DNA from: Coriobacteriaceae bacterium | Lineage (GTDB): Bacteria > Actinomycetota > Coriobacteriia > Coriobacteriales > QAMH01 | Assembly: GCA_025992705.1 (NCBI GenBank) | Contig: DAJPGJ010000001.1 | Coordinates: 1,178,001-1,242,000 of the forward strand | Length of the DNA stretch: 64,000 bases | Direction of reading: 5' to 3' | Shown: piece after piece, positions 55,659-64,000 of the stretch | Layout: every line of letters starts with the position of its first letter | Numbering within the stretch: the stretch's first letter is position 1 | Translations under genes and position numbers: made by a program | The notes under the pieces: generated by a model | What the model was told of the DNA's origin: nothing | What the model saw: the letters and a program-made list of their open reading frames with translations, nothing else | The model's database searches: none

Positions 55659-56585
55659 ACATCCTAAATCGACCGTTATGTCCCGCGTCGGGACTTTGCG
55701 CATGTCGAAGACGTCTAGCAGCTCGGCCGCGCTCATGCACTCCCCCGCCTCGACCTGCCCCGCAAGGTGCGCCAGGTACCCGACGATGGCTTGAGGGGCG
55801 GTGCCGCGCTCGCGCATGCCCGCGATGGTGGTGTCACCATCGCGCTTGGAGAGGCGTCTGCCATCGGGTGCAAGCAGCAACGGATGGTGGGCAAAGCTCG
55901 GAACGGGCGCGTCAAGTAGCTCGTAGAGCAGAATCTGGCGTGGGGTTGAGGAAAGCAGGTCGCTTCCCCGCACGACCTGCGTCACGCCCTGGGCGATATC
56001 ATCGACGACGCAGACAAGCTGGTATGCGAAGACGCCATCGCTGCGACGTACGACAAAATCCCCGCACTCGCTCGCAAGGTCCTGCTCATAAGAACCCTGG
56101 ATTTCATCGACGAAGGAGATCGTCTCGTCGGGCACATGCAGGCGCAGCGCGTGACGCTGCGTTGCCGCACGCGCGTCGCGCTCAGCCGCGTCCAGACGGT
56201 AACAGGTACCCGCATACAACGGCGTGCCATCCGAGGCATGCGGGGCCGAGGCAGCATGCAAATCGGCACGCGAGCAAAAGCAGGGATAGAGCTCCACCTT
56301 CTCACCGACGCGCTCAAGGGCTTCCTCGTATGCATGCAGACGCCCGGTCTGCACGAGAGGATCATCATCCCAATCGATACCAAGCCAACGCAGGTCATCG
56401 AGAACGCCTTGCGCAAGAGCGGGGTTCTGGCAGCGCTCGTCGAGATTCTCGAGGCGCACGACGAAACCTCCCCCTGCCGAACGTGCGAAAACCCAGGCAA
56501 GCAGCGCCGAGAAGGCATTTCCCAGATGCATTTCGCCGCTGGGGCTTGGCGCAATGCGCCCGATGATCCGAGTGCCGTCGCTCAT
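55647..56585 (-). CDS. gluQ: Glutamyl-Q tRNA(Asp) synthetase
   Basis: Truncated GluRS paralogue that attaches glutamate to queuosine in tRNA-Asp without an anticodon domain. APSPSGEMHLGNAFSALLAW at 12-31 (HIGH-type motif HLGN), VVRLENLDERC near 42, zinc site C-x-C-x18-Y-x3-C as CFCSRAD...LYAGTCYRL near 100-125, KMSKS-type RRLSKRDGD near 248. 312 residues; the C-terminal anticodon-binding part of GluRS is missing, as expected. ATG 6 nt after the SurA-like gene. A true GluRS must be elsewhere. Confidence 0.92.
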   Translation of the reverse strand: MSDGTRIIGRIAPSPSGEMHLGNAFSALLAWVFARSAGGGFVVRLENLDERCQNPALAQGVLDDLRWLGIDWDDDPLVQTGRLHAYEEALERVGEKVELYPCFCSRADLHAASAPHASDGTPLYAGTCYRLDAAERDARAATQRHALRLHVPDETISFVDEIQGSYEQDLASECGDFVVRRSDGVFAYQLVCVVDDIAQGVTQVVRGSDLLSSTPRQILLYELLDAPVPSFAHHPLLLAPDGRRLSKRDGDTTIAGMRERGTAPQAIVGYLAHLAGQVEAGECMSAAELLDVFDMRKVPTRDITVDLGCLEA

Positions 56586-56591
56586 GCCGGC

Positions 56592-57641
56592 CTACTCGAG
56601 ATACGTCGAGCTCACGTTATAGGGAAGCCCCGCGGGCATGGGCTCGATCGTGATATCCGACTCGGAGGCAAGTTTCTGGAGCCACTCATTGAAGAGCTGA
56701 TCGGCTTTGATCTCGGTGGCATCGGCAACGATTTGCTCGTATATATCGGGAGGAATGGTTCTGATCACGACGGATTCACCGCCAGCACCCACGTTGAAAG
56801 CCGCATCGCAGAAGATGAGCGTCCAATTACCGTCGACCATGATGGGCTCGGATACGGTATCGACATCGAGTGCACCGACGGCCTGAATGTATTCGATGCT
56901 CATGGCATCGCGCGTGGATGGCAGCGAGTTCCAGCCTGCATGGACGGCGTTGCCGAGACGCTCGAACTCCCCGAGCGTGACACGCTCGCCCGATGCGGCA
57001 ATGCGGTCACGTGCGGCCTGCGCCTCCTGTTGGGAGGCGAATTGGATGTAATAGGAATCCTTGCCGTTGTACATGGAAGCGGACTCGTTTGCCTGAGCCT
57101 GGATTTCTGCCTCGGTGGGCGTGACGGCATCGATGACCATGCTACGCAGTTGCTCCTCGAGCAGGCGGTTGAGTTCGTTTTCGCGCCATGATTCCTCGTC
57201 ATACCCGTAGGAGGCAAGCACGCTGTCCCAGGAGTTCGCGCCATAGCGCTGCTCGTAATAGGATTTCTCCTGCTTGATAACCTCGTCGAGCTCCGTGTCG
57301 CCAACCTGGATGCCGAGCTTGGCACATTCTTGGCGAATGAGCTCCTGCGGGATGAAAACCGTGTTGAGCACATACGTGCGCAAGGTCTCCGAGGTGTAGC
57401 CGTTCGACTTGAGAAACTCAGCCCAACCCGAGTCGGTCTCGTACTGCGCGTTCTTGCTGCGAAAACCCTCGATGAACTCCGTGACCTTATCCTCGGGAAT
57501 GGCGACGCCATTGACATGCGCGGCGATTTGAGGCGGTTGCTTCATGCCAAAACAACCCGTCAACGTGAAAAGCGGGCAGAGCGCGAGCGCAAGCGCGACG
57601 AGTGCCAAGATCGAGCGTGATATGGAACGGACTAGCGTCAC
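56592..57641 (-). CDS. SurA/PrsA-like lipoprotein foldase
   Basis: Exported lipoprotein: signal segment SILALVALALALCPLFTL with lipobox LTGC, Cys at about residue 30. The chain helps folding of secreted proteins in relatives. SurA_N-type helical domain at about 40-180 (VNGVAIPEDKVTEFIEGF, VIDAVTPTEAEIQAQ), then a parvulin-like region (about 195-290, YYIQFASQQEAQAARDRI) in which I cannot find the usual catalytic His/Cys/Asp set, so isomerase activity is doubtful. 349 residues. GTG start overlaps the iorB stop (GTGA). Confidence 0.82.
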   Translation of the reverse strand: MTLVRSISRSILALVALALALCPLFTLTGCFGMKQPPQIAAHVNGVAIPEDKVTEFIEGFRSKNAQYETDSGWAEFLKSNGYTSETLRTYVLNTVFIPQELIRQECAKLGIQVGDTELDEVIKQEKSYYEQRYGANSWDSVLASYGYDEESWRENELNRLLEEQLRSMVIDAVTPTEAEIQAQANESASMYNGKDSYYIQFASQQEAQAARDRIAASGERVTLGEFERLGNAVHAGWNSLPSTRDAMSIEYIQAVGALDVDTVSEPIMVDGNWTLIFCDAAFNVGAGGESVVIRTIPPDIYEQIVADATEIKADQLFNEWLQKLASESDITIEPMPAGLPYNVSSTYLE

Positions 57642-58225
57642 GCGACAGTCTCGCGACCCGCATCGAAGGCGGCGAGGTTGGCATCCACGGTTTTGGGTGG
57701 CACGCGCTTTGCGATGACTTCGCGCCAGGTCTGCGCCTCGAAGGGCAATGCGGTCGAAAGCGCGCCCATGAGCACGACGTTCGTCGACTTGGGGCTACCA
57801 GCCTCACGCGCAATGCCGCTCGCGTCAATGCGTACGGCGTCGAGCGCATCGAGCTCCGCATCGATGTCTGCGGGCATCTTTCCGCTGCCGATCGCAACGC
57901 TCACGGGCGTGATGACCTCATCGTTGACAAAGAGCTTCCCGCCATCGACGGCAAGGAACTGACGAGCGCGTAGGGCCTCGATTGCCTCGAAGCTCACCAC
58001 GACATCCGCGCAACCCGGATCGCAGATCATCGAAGCAACGTCGCTACCGAAGCGCACGACCGTGGAAACCGATCCGCCGCGTTGGCTCATACCGTGAATC
58101 TCGGAAATCTTGACATCGTAGCCACTGGCAGCGGCGGTCTTTGCAAGCAAGTCGCCTGCGAGGATGGTTCCCTGACCGCCAACGCCCACGAGCAGGACGG
58201 TTGTCGTATCCGTCGCCTGTGCCAT
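57638..58225 (-). CDS. iorB: Indolepyruvate:ferredoxin oxidoreductase beta subunit
   Basis: Gamma/beta-type subunit of the 2-oxoacid oxidoreductase that decarboxylates aryl pyruvates (from Trp, Phe, Tyr) to arylacetyl-CoA with ferredoxin as acceptor. VLLVGVGGQGTILAGDLLAKTA near 10-31 (family GGQG motif), ISEIHGMSQRGGSVSTVVRFG near 40-60, NVVLMGALS near 150. 195 residues. ATG at 58225 with AGGAGGGGGAG upstream, 2 nt after iorA; an earlier in-frame ATG lies in the iorA Fe-S region and is not real. Oxygen-sensitive chemistry: fits an anaerobe. Confidence 0.93.
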   Translation of the reverse strand: MAQATDTTTVLLVGVGGQGTILAGDLLAKTAAASGYDVKISEIHGMSQRGGSVSTVVRFGSDVASMICDPGCADVVVSFEAIEALRARQFLAVDGGKLFVNDEVITPVSVAIGSGKMPADIDAELDALDAVRIDASGIAREAGSPKSTNVVLMGALSTALPFEAQTWREVIAKRVPPKTVDANLAAFDAGRETVA

Positions 58226-58227
58226 GA

Positions 58228-59997
58228 TTACTCCCCCTCCTTGCTGATGCAGCCAAACGGGCATACCTGAACGCACTGCGAGCAGCCAATGCATTGGGTG
58301 GGATCGATGACCGCGCGGCCCTCGGCGTCCTTGCCAATAGCCGGACAACCGATGCGTACGCACTTGCCACAAGCGCGGCACTCGTTCACGACGGCGACCG
58401 CATCGCGCGAGCGATCGATGAGACGGCAGGGGCTGTGGAAGACGAGCACCGTGAGGTTATCCGTACCCGTAGCCTGCTTGAGCGCGGCCTTGACCGCCTC
58501 GTAATCCTGGGCATCGACGCTACGGACGTCATCGACGCCGAGTGCACGACACAACGCCTCGATATCGAGTCGCTTGCCTTTTTCGACGGCGAGGGGATTC
58601 ACGCCCCGCACCTGCTCATGCAAGGTGATCCCGTTGCAGGGATTGCCCTGGCAGCCGGTCATGGCGGTGGTGCGATTATCGAGTATGCACAGCGTGCCCA
58701 CCCCGGCGTTGTAGACGGTACCGAGCAGGCTCGTGATGCCCGAATGCGCGAAGGTGCTGTCCCCGATGACGCCAACGACGGGGCGCTTGGTGCGTTCCGT
58801 GACATCGGCAAGCTCGAGACCGTGGGCGACGGAGAGCGAAGCGCCCATATCGATGGTCGAATGCACGGCACTCAGCGGCGGTGTCGCACCAAGCGTGTAG
58901 CAACCGATATCGCCGCTCACAACGGCCTTCATGTCACGCAGCACCGTGAAGACGAGGCGATGCGGACATCCGGCGCAAAGCGAGGGAGACCTTGGCGGCA
59001 AGTCCTCGCAGGGCGGATAGACCTCGGGAAGCCCGGCACCGAAGGCCTGCTTGATAAGGGCGGGCGTGAGCTCGCCTGCTTCGGGTAGCGGAGATACCGG
59101 TGGTTGCTCGGTGGTGATACCGAGGGCATGGACATGCTCGGCGAAGTAGTCACACGCCTCCTCGACGACGTAGAGATGATCGACGGCATCGGCGAATTCC
59201 CGGAGCTTGGCAGGTGGCAGCGGCCAGGAGAGGCCGAGCTTCAAGGTGCTTGCCTGCGGCAATGCCTCGCGCACGTGCTGATAGACCGCGCCGCTCGCGA
59301 TGATGCCGATGGACGTGTCGCGCAGTTCGATGCGGTTGAGGTCACTTGTGTCGGCAAGCTCCACGAGCTTGCGCGTGCGCTCGATGACGGCCTGCCTGCG
59401 ACCACGCGCATACATGGGCATCATGACGTACTTGGAAGGATCGGGCGTAAACTCGCGCAGCTCAACGTCAGCACGCTCGTCAGAGCAGGAAACGAGCGAC
59501 TTGGTATGCGCGATGCGCATCGACTCGCGAATCATGACCGGTGTGTCGAATTCCTCGGAAATCTCGAAGGCGCGTTGGATGAACTCATACGCCTCGGCAC
59601 TATCGGCCGGCTCGAGCATCGGCACGCGGGCAAAGGCGGCGTAATTGCGCGAGTCCTGCTCGTTTTGCGAGGAGAACATCGAGGGGTCGTCTGCGGCCAA
59701 GATGACGAGCCCGGCGTTGACACCAGTATTGCATGCGCTCAAAAGCGGATCTGCCGCGACGTTGACGCCAACATGCTTCATGGTCGCGAGACTTCGTGCC
59801 CCGCCCATGGCAGAACCAAGCGCGACCTCGAGGGCGACCTTTTCGTTGGGTGACCACTCGCAGTACACGTCATCGTAGGTAGAGAGGTTCTCGAGCGTCT
59901 CGGTCGAGGGAGTCCCCGGATAGCCGACGCCCACGCGTACGCCCGCTTCCCAGGCACCTTGGGCGATGGCCTCGTTTCCCGATAGGAGCTTCTGCAT
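58228..59997 (-). CDS. iorA: Indolepyruvate:ferredoxin oxidoreductase alpha subunit
   Basis: Large TPP subunit partnering IorB. Pyrimidine domain GNEAIAQGAWEAGVRVGVGYPGTPSTE at 7-33; TPP/Mg site GDIGCYTLG...GDSTFAHSG near 365-420 with CAGCPHR near 345; two [4Fe-4S] motifs at the end, CRACGKC-x4-CP and CIGCSQC-x3-CP (about 545-583). 589 residues, standard. ATG at 59997 chosen (MQKLLSGNEA) behind AAAGGACAC. Downstream of the CoA ligase by 19 nt. Electrons go to ferredoxin; the product arylacetyl-CoA can be turned to acid with energy gain. Confidence 0.95.
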   Translation of the reverse strand: MQKLLSGNEAIAQGAWEAGVRVGVGYPGTPSTETLENLSTYDDVYCEWSPNEKVALEVALGSAMGGARSLATMKHVGVNVAADPLLSACNTGVNAGLVILAADDPSMFSSQNEQDSRNYAAFARVPMLEPADSAEAYEFIQRAFEISEEFDTPVMIRESMRIAHTKSLVSCSDERADVELREFTPDPSKYVMMPMYARGRRQAVIERTRKLVELADTSDLNRIELRDTSIGIIASGAVYQHVREALPQASTLKLGLSWPLPPAKLREFADAVDHLYVVEEACDYFAEHVHALGITTEQPPVSPLPEAGELTPALIKQAFGAGLPEVYPPCEDLPPRSPSLCAGCPHRLVFTVLRDMKAVVSGDIGCYTLGATPPLSAVHSTIDMGASLSVAHGLELADVTERTKRPVVGVIGDSTFAHSGITSLLGTVYNAGVGTLCILDNRTTAMTGCQGNPCNGITLHEQVRGVNPLAVEKGKRLDIEALCRALGVDDVRSVDAQDYEAVKAALKQATGTDNLTVLVFHSPCRLIDRSRDAVAVVNECRACGKCVRIGCPAIGKDAEGRAVIDPTQCIGCSQCVQVCPFGCISKEGE

Positions 59998-60016
59998 TAT
60001 GTGTCCTTTCGAATGT

Positions 60017-61651
60017 CTAGCCCTCGTTCTCGAGCTCGACGATATTGGCAGCGCCGTAAATCTGGCGCAGCTTGGGTTTCTCGATCTTGCCCGTCGCGTT
60101 ACGCGGGACATCAGCGTAGATGTACTTGCGCGGACGCTTGTAGCGCGGCAAGGCCTGGCAATACTCCTCGAGCTCGCCCTCATGTAGCTCGACATCGGGT
60201 TTGAGCTCGACCACGGCAGCGGCGATCTCGCCGAGGCGCTCATCGGGCAAGCCGATGACGGCAACGTCCTTCACGGCCGGATGCGCTGCAAGATGATCCT
60301 CGATCTGCACGGGATAGATGTTCTCGCCACCGCTGATGACAACGTCCTTCTTGCGATCGACGAGCCAGATGAAGCCATCCTCGTCCTTGCGCGCCATATC
60401 GCCCGTGAGCAGCCAGCCGTTCTTGATGGATTCGTTGGATGCGTCGGGGTTGTTGTAGTAGCAGACCATGACACCCGGTCCCTTGACCCACAGCTCTCCG
60501 ACTTCGCCATCGGGGACCTCGTTGCCCTCGTTATCGCAGATTTTGACAACCCAACGATACCCCGGCACGCCGATGGCACCGACGTGATCGATGTTCTCGA
60601 CGCCAAGATGCACGCAGCCCGGACCGGTTGACTCCGACAAGCCGTAGTTGGTGTCGTACTGATGCGCGGGAAAGATCTCCTTCCAGCGCTTGATGAGGCT
60701 TTGCGGAACGGGCTGGGCGCCGATGTGCATGAGGCGCCACTGATCGAGCACGTAGGCCGTAGGATCGATCTTGCCCTCCTCGATGGCAAGCAAGATGTCC
60801 TGCACCCAGGGAACAAGCAGCCAGACGATGGTGCAATGTTCATTGGAGACCGCATCGAAGATGCTCTGCGGCGTAACGCCACGCAGGAGCACGGCCTTGG
60901 ACCCGGAAATGAGGCTGCCGAACCAGTGCATCTTCGCACCCGTGTGATAGAGCGGTGGGATGCAAAGGAACGTGTCATCGTGTGTCTGGCCATGATGGTG
61001 CTGCTCCATCTCCGCTGCCTGGGTGAGACTGCGATGATGATGGAGGATGGCCTTGGGAAAACCCGTCGTGCCGCTCGAGAAGTAGATGGCGGCGTCCTCG
61101 TCCTCGTTGAGAGGGATGGCCGGATCGGTGCTCGGGTAGTTGGCCGTGAGCTCACGATAGTTCTCGGCAAAGGTCGGGCAGTCCTCCCCCACGTAGAAGA
61201 GCAACCTGCCGTGGGCGATCTCGGAGGCGATCTCCTCGACGCGTCCGGTGAATTGGGGACCGAAGACGAGTATGTCGACGTCTGCCTGCTTGATGCAGTA
61301 GGCGATTTCCTCGGCGGTATAGCGGAAGTTGAGCGGAACGGCAGTGGCACCGCTCTTGAGTATGCCAAAGTAGATGGGCAGCCATTCAAGGCAGTTCATG
61401 AGCAGGATGGCAACCTTGTCGCCCTTCTTCACGCCACGCGAGAGAAGCAGGTTGGCGAAACGGTTTGCCTTCTCGTCGAACACGCTCCAGGTAATCTCGC
61501 GCCTATAGGGCTCCGGATCGGTGCTCTCGATGAGGTCGTAGTCGCGCCAGGTGACGTGCTTGCGTTCGAGAACCTCGGGGTTAATCTCGACAAGGGCAAT
61601 CTCGTTGCCATACGCGGCAGCGTTATGGCGCAGGTAATCGGTGATGGGCAC
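60017..61651 (-). CDS. ANL-superfamily acyl/aryl-CoA ligase
   Basis: AMP-forming CoA synthetase of about 544 residues. AMP-binding motif IYFSSGTTGFPKAIL near 190 (P-loop SSGTTGFPK), YGLSESTGPG near 338 (A5), GWLLTGDMARKDEDGFIWLVDRKKD near 410 (A7/A8), catalytic Lys in NATGKIEKPKL near 520. The order ACT protein-ligase-iorA-iorB is recurrent in anaerobes, so the likely substrate is an arylacetate such as phenylacetate or indoleacetate (inference from context), though sequence alone also fits a fatty acid ligase. It could run in reverse during amino-acid fermentation. Confidence 0.85.
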   Translation of the reverse strand: MPITDYLRHNAAAYGNEIALVEINPEVLERKHVTWRDYDLIESTDPEPYRREITWSVFDEKANRFANLLLSRGVKKGDKVAILLMNCLEWLPIYFGILKSGATAVPLNFRYTAEEIAYCIKQADVDILVFGPQFTGRVEEIASEIAHGRLLFYVGEDCPTFAENYRELTANYPSTDPAIPLNEDEDAAIYFSSGTTGFPKAILHHHRSLTQAAEMEQHHHGQTHDDTFLCIPPLYHTGAKMHWFGSLISGSKAVLLRGVTPQSIFDAVSNEHCTIVWLLVPWVQDILLAIEEGKIDPTAYVLDQWRLMHIGAQPVPQSLIKRWKEIFPAHQYDTNYGLSESTGPGCVHLGVENIDHVGAIGVPGYRWVVKICDNEGNEVPDGEVGELWVKGPGVMVCYYNNPDASNESIKNGWLLTGDMARKDEDGFIWLVDRKKDVVISGGENIYPVQIEDHLAAHPAVKDVAVIGLPDERLGEIAAAVVELKPDVELHEGELEEYCQALPRYKRPRKYIYADVPRNATGKIEKPKLRQIYGAANIVELENEG

Positions 61652-61681
61652 GGTAACCTCTATTCCCGCTCGATTATGGGC

Positions 61682-62131
61682 TTACTTGACGCGCTTGAAG
61701 ACCATGTCGAAGGTGCCGATCTGGACATGCGTGCCCGGCACGAGCTCCGCCTCGTCCACGATCTTGCCATCGACCCAGGTACCGTTAGTCGAATCGGCGT
61801 CCATGATCTTAGCGTGTGCGCCATCGATGACGATGGTCGAGTTGTGACGCGAAACCGTCATGTTGCTGAGAAAAATGTCGCACTTAGGGTCGCGTCCGAC
61901 GGTGAAGGTGCCATCACCAAGCGCGAAGCTCTCCCCCGCATAGGGGCCGGAAAGCACCTCGAGCTCGGGTGTGGAGCTCTCGAGCTCGTATGCTTGCTCG
62001 TCGACCTGCGTCACGACGGGGTTGAAGGTTTGCGTTGCCCCGACGAACTTGAAGCCGCAGCGTGGGCATGAGGTTTGCGAACCATCGACGGGCTCATTGC
62101 AGATGGGGCAGACAAAACTGGAAGCAGGCAC
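61682..62131 (-). CDS. Zinc-ribbon FHA-domain protein
   Basis: Cytosolic phosphothreonine-reading protein. A zinc ribbon opens it: FVCPICNEPVDGSQTSCPRCGFKF (four Cys, about 6-29 in two pairs), then a short linker and an FHA domain with GTFTVGRDPKCDIFLSNMTVSRHNS and DSTNGTWVDG, the GR, SRH and NG signatures all intact. 149 residues. GTG at 62131 is preferred, 6 nt after AAAGGA; an ATG 27 nt upstream is in frame but has no RBS. No Ser/Thr kinase is in the window, so its partner is elsewhere. Lies between dacA and the ligase. Confidence 0.88.
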   Translation of the reverse strand: MPASSFVCPICNEPVDGSQTSCPRCGFKFVGATQTFNPVVTQVDEQAYELESSTPELEVLSGPYAGESFALGDGTFTVGRDPKCDIFLSNMTVSRHNSTIVIDGAHAKIMDADSTNGTWVDGKIVDEAELVPGTHVQIGTFDMVFKRVK

Positions 62132-62191
62132 GATACATCCTTTCAAATGCCAAAACACATGGCAGCTATTCTAGCACCGTAATGCGATACG

Positions 62192-63607
62192 TCAGGAGCC
62201 ATAACCATAGACCGCAGCATTGTATGCAGCGACGTAATCGCGAATGTCCATCTCGAGTTCGGCGTTCATGCCCTGACCAGCCGTGCTCTGCACACGCTCG
62301 ACTTCGGGCGCCTGCGCGTAGACGGTGCTCTGGGCTACGCATTGGTCGCCGGTGATCACGCCGACGCAGCGCACGAGCGAGGTAATGACCGAAGTGACGG
62401 GTGACGGTCCCATCTTGTCCTCGAGCGCGACGAGGGGAACCGAAGCGACGATGTTCTCGCCCTGACGCCAGGTGATGGTGCCGACGGTATCTCCCTTGGC
62501 AACGCCATCGGGCTTGTCGGTGAGGCGCACGTCAATCGCGATGTCACCGTTGAAGTCGAAGACCATGCCCGTTACTTCCTCCAAGACGCCCGCCTTTACG
62601 GTCTTGTCGAGAAAGCCGCTCATGGGGGCATCGACGAGCACCTGTCCGGCAGACGCGAGCGTATACGGACGATAATGGGTGAAGCCCCAATCGAGAAGCT
62701 TGTAGGCATCGATGAATCGCTGAACCTCGTCGGTGGAATCGAGCACGACGGCGTAGAGCTCGACACCGTTCTTGCTGGCGGCAGCCGCGAGGCATTGGCC
62801 CGCCTTGTTCGTGAAGCCGGTCTTGACGCCGATGCAGTCATCCCAGGTGGCGAGCAGCGCGTTGGTCGTGAGCAGCTCCTTGGGCTCTCCGCTCAGGTTG
62901 AGCGTGCAAGACTTCATGCCGACGATCTCGCGGAAGGTCGGGTCCTGCATGGCATAGCGCACGATGACGCTGATGTCTGCGGCAGATGAATAGTGATTCT
63001 CGGCGTCGAGGCCGTGCGGGTTCTGGAACTGGGTGTTCACGAGACCCATCTGCTGGGCCTTCGCGTTCATCATCTGAACGAATTCCTTCTCGCCACCCGC
63101 AATGCCCTCGGCGATGGCCATGGAGGCATCGTTACCCGAGTGAACGAGGAGACCAGAGACGAGGTCGCGCAACGTGACCTGTTGTCCGGCAACCAGTCCC
63201 GCGCTCGACTCTCCCACGGATGCCGCACGAGGCGAAACGGTGAAGACTTCGTCAAGGTCACCGTTTTCGAGCGCGACGATTGCCGTCATCGTCTTGGTGA
63301 TGGAGGCCATCGCACGATGCTCGTCTTGCCCGCGCGCCCACAGGACGTTACCGTCCTCATCGACGAGTATGCCGTAGGGAGACTCGATAGCCGGAGCCTC
63401 GGTGATGTTCATGCCGCGGTCGTTGACCGTTGACTGTCCGACGTAGTCGTTTCCGTTGATGGCAGCATGGGCAGTGCCCGGCGCAACAAGACACAGCGCG
63501 CACGCAAGCACGAGCGCAAGCGCGATGCCGGCAAGCGAGGTCAGGTGCCCACGCTGACGCGCAAGCACCTGCATCTTCGAGCCTATGTCATGCGGGCTGA
63601 CTTGCAT
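62192..63607 (-). CDS. dacA: D-alanyl-D-alanine carboxypeptidase, S11 family (DacA/PBP5 type)
   Basis: Exported penicillin-binding protein trimming pentapeptide stems of peptidoglycan. Signal peptide about 1-48 (LTSLAGIALALVLACALCLVA, cleavage after AHA). Catalytic triad motifs: SITK near 103 (nucleophile Ser), SGN near 160, KTG near 264. A C-terminal beta domain follows to about 400 and a helical tail, perhaps an amphipathic membrane anchor, ends the 471 residues. ATG at 63607 behind AAGGGAG, 15 nt after the ACT gene stop. Confidence 0.93.
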   Translation of the reverse strand: MQVSPHDIGSKMQVLARQRGHLTSLAGIALALVLACALCLVAPGTAHAAINGNDYVGQSTVNDRGMNITEAPAIESPYGILVDEDGNVLWARGQDEHRAMASITKTMTAIVALENGDLDEVFTVSPRAASVGESSAGLVAGQQVTLRDLVSGLLVHSGNDASMAIAEGIAGGEKEFVQMMNAKAQQMGLVNTQFQNPHGLDAENHYSSAADISVIVRYAMQDPTFREIVGMKSCTLNLSGEPKELLTTNALLATWDDCIGVKTGFTNKAGQCLAAAASKNGVELYAVVLDSTDEVQRFIDAYKLLDWGFTHYRPYTLASAGQVLVDAPMSGFLDKTVKAGVLEEVTGMVFDFNGDIAIDVRLTDKPDGVAKGDTVGTITWRQGENIVASVPLVALEDKMGPSPVTSVITSLVRCVGVITGDQCVAQSTVYAQAPEVERVQSTAGQGMNAELEMDIRDYVAAYNAAVYGYGS

Positions 63608-63622
63608 GGATCTCCCTTGCGA

Positions 63623-64000
63623 CTACTGTGCGGTCTTGTAGAGGTCCTCGGGATGAAGCACCTTGAAGCCGGCCCCTTCGAGTGTGCCAATCGCAGACTC
63701 GTCGACCTTGAAAGCGACCGTCGCGCCCTTGTCGGCATCCGCAAAGCAATAGCAATACTCGATGTTGATGCCGGCGTCATCGAGCGCGTCGAGCACGCTG
63801 GCGAGGCCGCCCGGAACATCGGGCACTTCGACGGCGACGACCTTCGTGAGGTTGGCCGTGAATCCGGCTTCGGAAATGGCTGCGACCGCGCCCTTCGGGT
63901 CATCGCAGATGATGCGCGCGATGCCGTAGTCGGTCGTGTCTGCCAGAGCCAGCGAGTGCATCTGGATGTCCGCGTCACCCAAGGCGCGGCACAGAGAGGT
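63623..64000 (-). CDS. ACT-domain protein, 5' end beyond the window
   Basis: Small regulatory protein made of two ACT-like amino-acid-binding folds: first unit with SLCRALGDADIQMHSLALAD, second with VPDVPGGLASVLDALDDAGINIEYCYCFAD. The frame is open to the right edge, so about 15-20 N-terminal residues are missing (126 codons seen; relatives are about 140). The class is commonly encoded next to CoA ligase and iorAB genes and is thought to sense an aromatic or branched amino acid; here it is the first gene visible of the run dacA-FHA-ligase-iorA-iorB. Confidence 0.88.
   Translation of the reverse strand, partial: TSLCRALGDADIQMHSLALADTTDYGIARIICDDPKGAVAAISEAGFTANLTKVVAVEVPDVPGGLASVLDALDDAGINIEYCYCFADADKGATVAFKVDESAIGTLEGAGFKVLHPEDLYKTAQ

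Noticed and set aside
1..64000. CRISPR array, prophage, insertion sequence or rRNA operon
   Set aside because: No regularly spaced direct repeats, integrase, transposase, phage structural genes or rRNA segments were seen.

Overview
The window is about 57-60 % G+C by eye and densely coded. Its gene content and order suggest an anaerobic member of the Coriobacteriia (Actinomycetota), an Eggerthella/Coriobacterium-like gut or oral bacterium. The evidence is: a Gram-positive style block recA-recX-rny-spoVS-miaB-miaA-dapF-hflX-lexA; LexA boxes of the CGAAC-N4-GTTYG type; GatCAB instead of glutaminyl-tRNA synthetase; the oxygen-sensitive indolepyruvate:ferredoxin oxidoreductase; Mn-type pyrophosphatase; and RNase J plus RNase Y. 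No taxonomic marker such as rRNA is present, so the assignment is an inference.

Layout. 1-1.9 kb: an rRNA/tRNA methyltransferase (cut by the left edge) and a U32 protein, facing a divergent trigger factor and a Na+/H+ antiporter across a gap full of inverted repeats. 5.7-20.4 kb (plus strand): uppP, a PAP2-like protein with lost catalytic residues, chorismate mutase-DAHP synthase, the helicase pcrA, ppaC, an MscS channel, argS, and the run lysA-hom-gatC-gatA-gatB. 20.4-24.1 kb: a radical SAM protein, a geranylgeranyl-reductase-like flavoprotein and, convergently, a sodium:solute symporter. 24.4-27.3 kb: vanZ-like gene, dut, nrdR and a divergent SOS unit in which lexA and a 95-residue tail-anchored membrane protein share three LexA boxes. 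27.3-54.2 kb (minus strand, read right to left): guaB, dgt, M16 peptidase, dapB, dapA, rnj, ftsK, rodZ-like, yajQ, rimO, pgsA, cinA, recA, recX, rny, a GHKL ATPase gene, a phosphohexomutase, spoVS, a PHP phosphatase, miaB, miaA, dapF, hflX. 54.6 kb: tRNA-Ala(GGC). 54.9-64 kb: tatD-like gene and, on the minus strand, ACT protein, dacA, FHA protein, an acyl/aryl-CoA ligase, iorA, iorB, a SurA/PrsA-like lipoprotein and gluQ.

Main themes. DNA repair and SOS (recA, recX, lexA, pcrA, the new SOS protein), lysine/diaminopimelate and wall synthesis (dapA, dapB, dapF, lysA, hom, uppP, dacA, ftsK), RNA decay and modification (rnj, rny, miaA, miaB, rimO, gluQ), and aromatic metabolism at both ends (aroF plus chorismate mutase; iorAB plus CoA ligase).

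Data quality warning. Between about 17.92 and 34.32 kb I count 35 single-base frame changes in 12 otherwise well-conserved genes, many of them essential; outside this tract I see none. In every gene the number of indels restores a length divisible by three. This looks like an uncorrected or low-coverage assembly patch rather than gene decay. Genes with one or two shifts are therefore typed here as CDS, those with four or more as pseudogene in the sense of 'frameshifted as given'.
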